Positions 60,901-64,000 of a stretch of DNA of 64,000 bases are shown piece after piece. The stretch is from positions 83,922,777 through 83,986,776 of the forward strand of contig OZ018337.1 of NCBI GenBank assembly GCA_963969495.1, given 5' to 3'. The translations under genes and the position numbers were made by a program. The notes beneath the pieces were generated by a model. The model did not search any database. It worked only from the letters and a program-made list of their open reading frames with translations, and was not told the origin of the DNA. The number at the start of each line of letters is the position of its first letter. Positions within the stretch are counted from its first letter, which is position 1. Source of the DNA: Ceratothoa steindachneri. Its lineage: Eukaryota; Arthropoda; Malacostraca; Isopoda; Cymothoidae.

Positions 60901-63900
60901 TGCTTTTTGGATAAAATCTGAAATAGTTTACAAATTGTATTAAATTCCAATCTATTTAAAAAAGGTAGGAACTAATTTATATGAGCTTAAATGTTTATTG
61001 ATCATTATTCACAAGCTGATATTCAGCAAGTGTTAAAGAGTACACTGCCAGTATTGATGCATCGTCATCATAATTTATTAATTCGCTTCTGTTCTCTATT
61101 GATTGATTTACTTTAATTGATGACCTCAAGCGTGAAAAGGGTAATAGATCGATCATGGACGAAAGTGTTGCAGCTGACATCTAGAGGATTAGCTGCAAAG
61201 TAGACTTCATTGCCCGCAGGAGACTCTCATACAAACATTCTGCGAGAGTTGCACTCGATAGTTTTCACTTTATTCAAAAGAACATTTAATATCCCCAAAC
61301 CTTTCAAACAGTAATGAAACTTAGTGGAGTGCGTGAAATGTATCCTTCAAATTAAAATAAATCGTATGAAGTCTTCTAAAAGAATGTGAATTTTCTGGGA
61401 AACTTTTGCTGCAAATGAATCAAACATGATTAAATTCTAAAATCTGCATCATGAGATCAGTGTGAAATTTATTCAGAATCAAAATATCTTTCAAAGATGG
61501 AGGTGAAAATAATTAGAATGTAAATATTATTCTCTAATTTTATAAAGCGAAATCACGACTGCTTGGCAAATATTTTATAATTGATTCATATTTGATTTGT
61601 TTTAAAATAATCCTCTGCTTTTTTTCAATATGCGCTTAGTACTTAAATTCTAATATACCTGGATCCGTATCCTACGTAGATCAGGGAAGTAATATATGGC
61701 GGATGTTTTGTATGGTTCTGAGCATATATCAGCTAATTGGACCTAAACTGTAACGTTGAACTCTCCAAAATAGTTGTTGCTCCCGAATAAAGAAAAGCAT
61801 GTCAAGAATAACCTGGGGATTGGAATAAGCATCCTCTACGGTCCTGTTGCTCAAATATTTAGATTAAAATACAGTGCTAGTCGCCATCCGCAACCCTCAT
61901 CAAAGGCAGCTGTTTTCTTTGAGTTTGTCTACCAGTCAAACAATCATCTGGGTGTTCGAGCTCATCCACCCGCGTCGAGCCTCAAACCCCTTCCCACGCC
62001 TCCATAAGATCCAACGTCAAGGTCGTTCTCCATCCGGGGTCACTGATTTTTTTTAGAAGGTAAAACATCCCTAGTTAATCTTGTGTGTCAATTAGCTCTC
62101 AGTATTAAAGTGAGCTTGGAGGGCAACTATTGCTTAATATTCATTTTTAGAGTAGTAATTTTCACTTAGACCCTTTTATTAGATTCATTGTAGATGTATA
62201 GTTTGTTTTTAATATTTCATTTTTTTTTGTTGTAATTGAAAGTATATTTTGGTTGGAATTTTCAAACTAAATACTTGAAACGCTGCGCATGGCAATACAG
62301 ATTCTCCCTCATTAAAGAAACAATGCAAAAGATTAAATCAAGTAAAGAATTTTCGCACTCTTATAGAAAACAAAGTGACGGAGTTATTTAAGTACGTAAC
62401 AAACCTTCACGTACACACTCGACCCTTATACCACGACAATATATATATATAGTAATAGAGAGAGAAAAAGAGAAGAAGGGAATAAATAAAGAAGTAGGAA
62501 GAAAGAGCATTTAAAAGAAGAGAGTAAGAAAGAAAGAAAAAAGAAGTGATCAAAAGAAATAAGAAGAACAGAAAACGCAAGTTTAAACTAGTAATTTAAA
62601 AATAGCTAGAGAAAAAGAGCAATTTAAAAGGGAAAGAGAAAAGGATCAATTAAAATAGATAAAGTGAAAAAGAAAGCAAAAAAGCATGTGATGAAGAGCC
62701 ATGAAGAAAATTCACGACAAAACAAGGAAGAGAAAAGAACAAGACAAACGTACAAGAGAAAAGAGAAAGAAAAACAACAGGCGAAAAATCAATGTCCTAC
62801 TTTATAAATGCCATAATCTGGAACGAGGGGGAGGTAAATTATATTTCCCCATGGTAGGACAAATATGACGCTTTTAAAACTTACTTTACTCCTCATTCGA
62901 TCGCAGGGGTCATACACTAAATCAACCAATTAACAAATATTCGGGTCATGCATTAGCGTGATTGTTTATATCTAAGCCAATCGCTCCTTGAAGGCAATGG
63001 CTTGTGGGAGAGGATTCTCTAATTAGATCTTAATAAGCGGAACGTACCATAGTCGGATGTGATTTCTTAGTAAGCTGGAGAGGCTTGAAGAAGAGATTGG
63101 TATGGTAAACCTCACTAAAGGGTAGTCTCGCAAATAAATATTATGCTTCTCTAAAGTAGTCTTTCAACATATATATCTCTTATCCCTACGACCTGCAAAC
63201 GAAAAACACATACATGGGTTGTAATTTTGTCCTTCTTTCACTTCTATTACCGAATATTGACATCTGCGTTTAAAATATTCATAGCATCATTTCAGTCTTT
63301 ACAGTCAAACTTCGTGTGACAGATAAATTTACACATTTGTGGCTGTATAGTTGTGAATTTATCATTTATAACCTTTCAATAACTAAATATAACTCGAGTA
63401 CAAATTCCATTTTTCAATTTTGGTCAATTCTTCTTAATAATATTGGAGCGTGAAATTCCCGAAGGAAAGCTCTTGAAATGACACCGTGTGCAACGATTAA
63501 ATTATTTCAGACTTAAATCAGTCGATTAAACTCAACTTTGTAACATATTTTCCCTGAGAATTATCCTCTGGCCAAAACGAGCTCTTTTTCATAATCACTA
63601 GTAAATAATAACAAGCAAATTTCTCTGATCATATACGAAAATATATGCTGAAATAGATGAGATAATACATCTGGTAGTCATTCTACCTTGCCTTAAATAT
63701 AGAGACACTTGGGAAAAGCGGCTTTACTGATTATTTTGAAATTAAAAGAAAAAACTTATTGAAAGCCGGAAAAAGAGTAAATATTGGGTTCTTTAGCTAA
63801 ATTAATGTAGTCTTATTCATCAAGCAAATATATTTCATCCCAATAATAATTGGCTTTTCATTCGATCTTTAGAATATATGAAATAAATGTCTTAACTAAT

Positions 63901-64000
63901 ATGTATTATGTATTAGCTAATACATAAATTTTATATTCAAGGTAAAAATAGAAGAAAAGTAAAAAAAAATACTAAATAATTCTTTCGATTACGCATGAAA
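57938..64000. other. No supported gene in the last 6 kb
   Basis: AT-rich DNA. Minus-strand frames at 58191-58400 (ADLHCIGLRASKKELEER and on) and 60995-61180, and plus frames at 59839-60027 and 61774-62056, look no better than chance and match nothing I know. A GC-richer patch lies at 61840-62050, and a purine-rich tract at 62448-62790. Confidence 0.45.
62448..62790 (+). repeat. Purine-rich low-complexity tract
   Basis: About 340 bp almost free of C and T, built of GAAA, AGAG and AAGAAG words. No unit length is stable. It is preceded by a short TATATATATA run. Confidence 0.85.

Overview
The window reads as AT-rich intergenic DNA from an invertebrate animal, most likely an arthropod. The grounds are many (TA)n microsatellites, no prokaryote-like gene packing, and a repeat set of Ty3/gypsy elements, several LINE lineages, Tc1/mariner-type transposons of the arthropod DUF4817-like group, a ZBED/SCAND3-type hAT and a Helitron remnant. 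I cannot name the species. I found no convincing host gene. Almost everything recognisable is a mobile element, mostly broken by stops, frameshifts and deletions.

Layout. 0.6-1.26 kb: LINE reverse transcriptase (RT) fragment (+). 4.2-4.5 kb: RTE-like LINE scrap (+). 5.44-5.63 kb: a palindrome with ~75-bp arms. 6.6-7.13 kb: partial LTR of gypsy family C. 8.14-9.09 kb: internally deleted mariner. 9.15-14.5 kb: nothing clear. 14.6-16.4 kb: an unrecognised ORF cut by a 1.42-kb solo LTR (family S, minus strand) with perfect 5-bp target duplications. 18 kb: LINE RT scrap (-). 22.6-24 kb: SINE-like head (-), then a Helitron helicase pseudogene (+) ending in a hairpin and CTAG. 27.3-29.4 kb: gypsy element C (bridge, RT tail, RNase H, LTR). 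30.9-31.4 kb: a 467-bp solo LTR with target duplication.

The core is 34.95-47.0 kb. It holds two related gypsy elements, A and B, laid out as LTR-A-LTR-B-LTR with one shared middle LTR. B shows the domain order gag, protease, integrase, RT, RNase H, so integrase precedes RT. This is copia-like and rare in Ty3/gypsy, known from Gmr1-like elements. A has lost capsid, integrase and the RT core, has a duplicated protease segment around its zinc knuckle, and is interrupted by a second family-S solo LTR. Its gag-protease ORF and RNase H remain largely open.

47.5-48.8 kb: a full-length but decayed mariner (-). 49.63-49.78 kb: a 43-bp tandem repeat. 49.9-52.2 kb: an L2-like LINE (-) with endonuclease and RT. 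54.3-57.9 kb: a hAT element with both terminal repeats and a broken transposase. The last 6 kb holds only a purine-rich tract. The elements do not work together as a pathway; the window is a record of successive, partly nested insertions.
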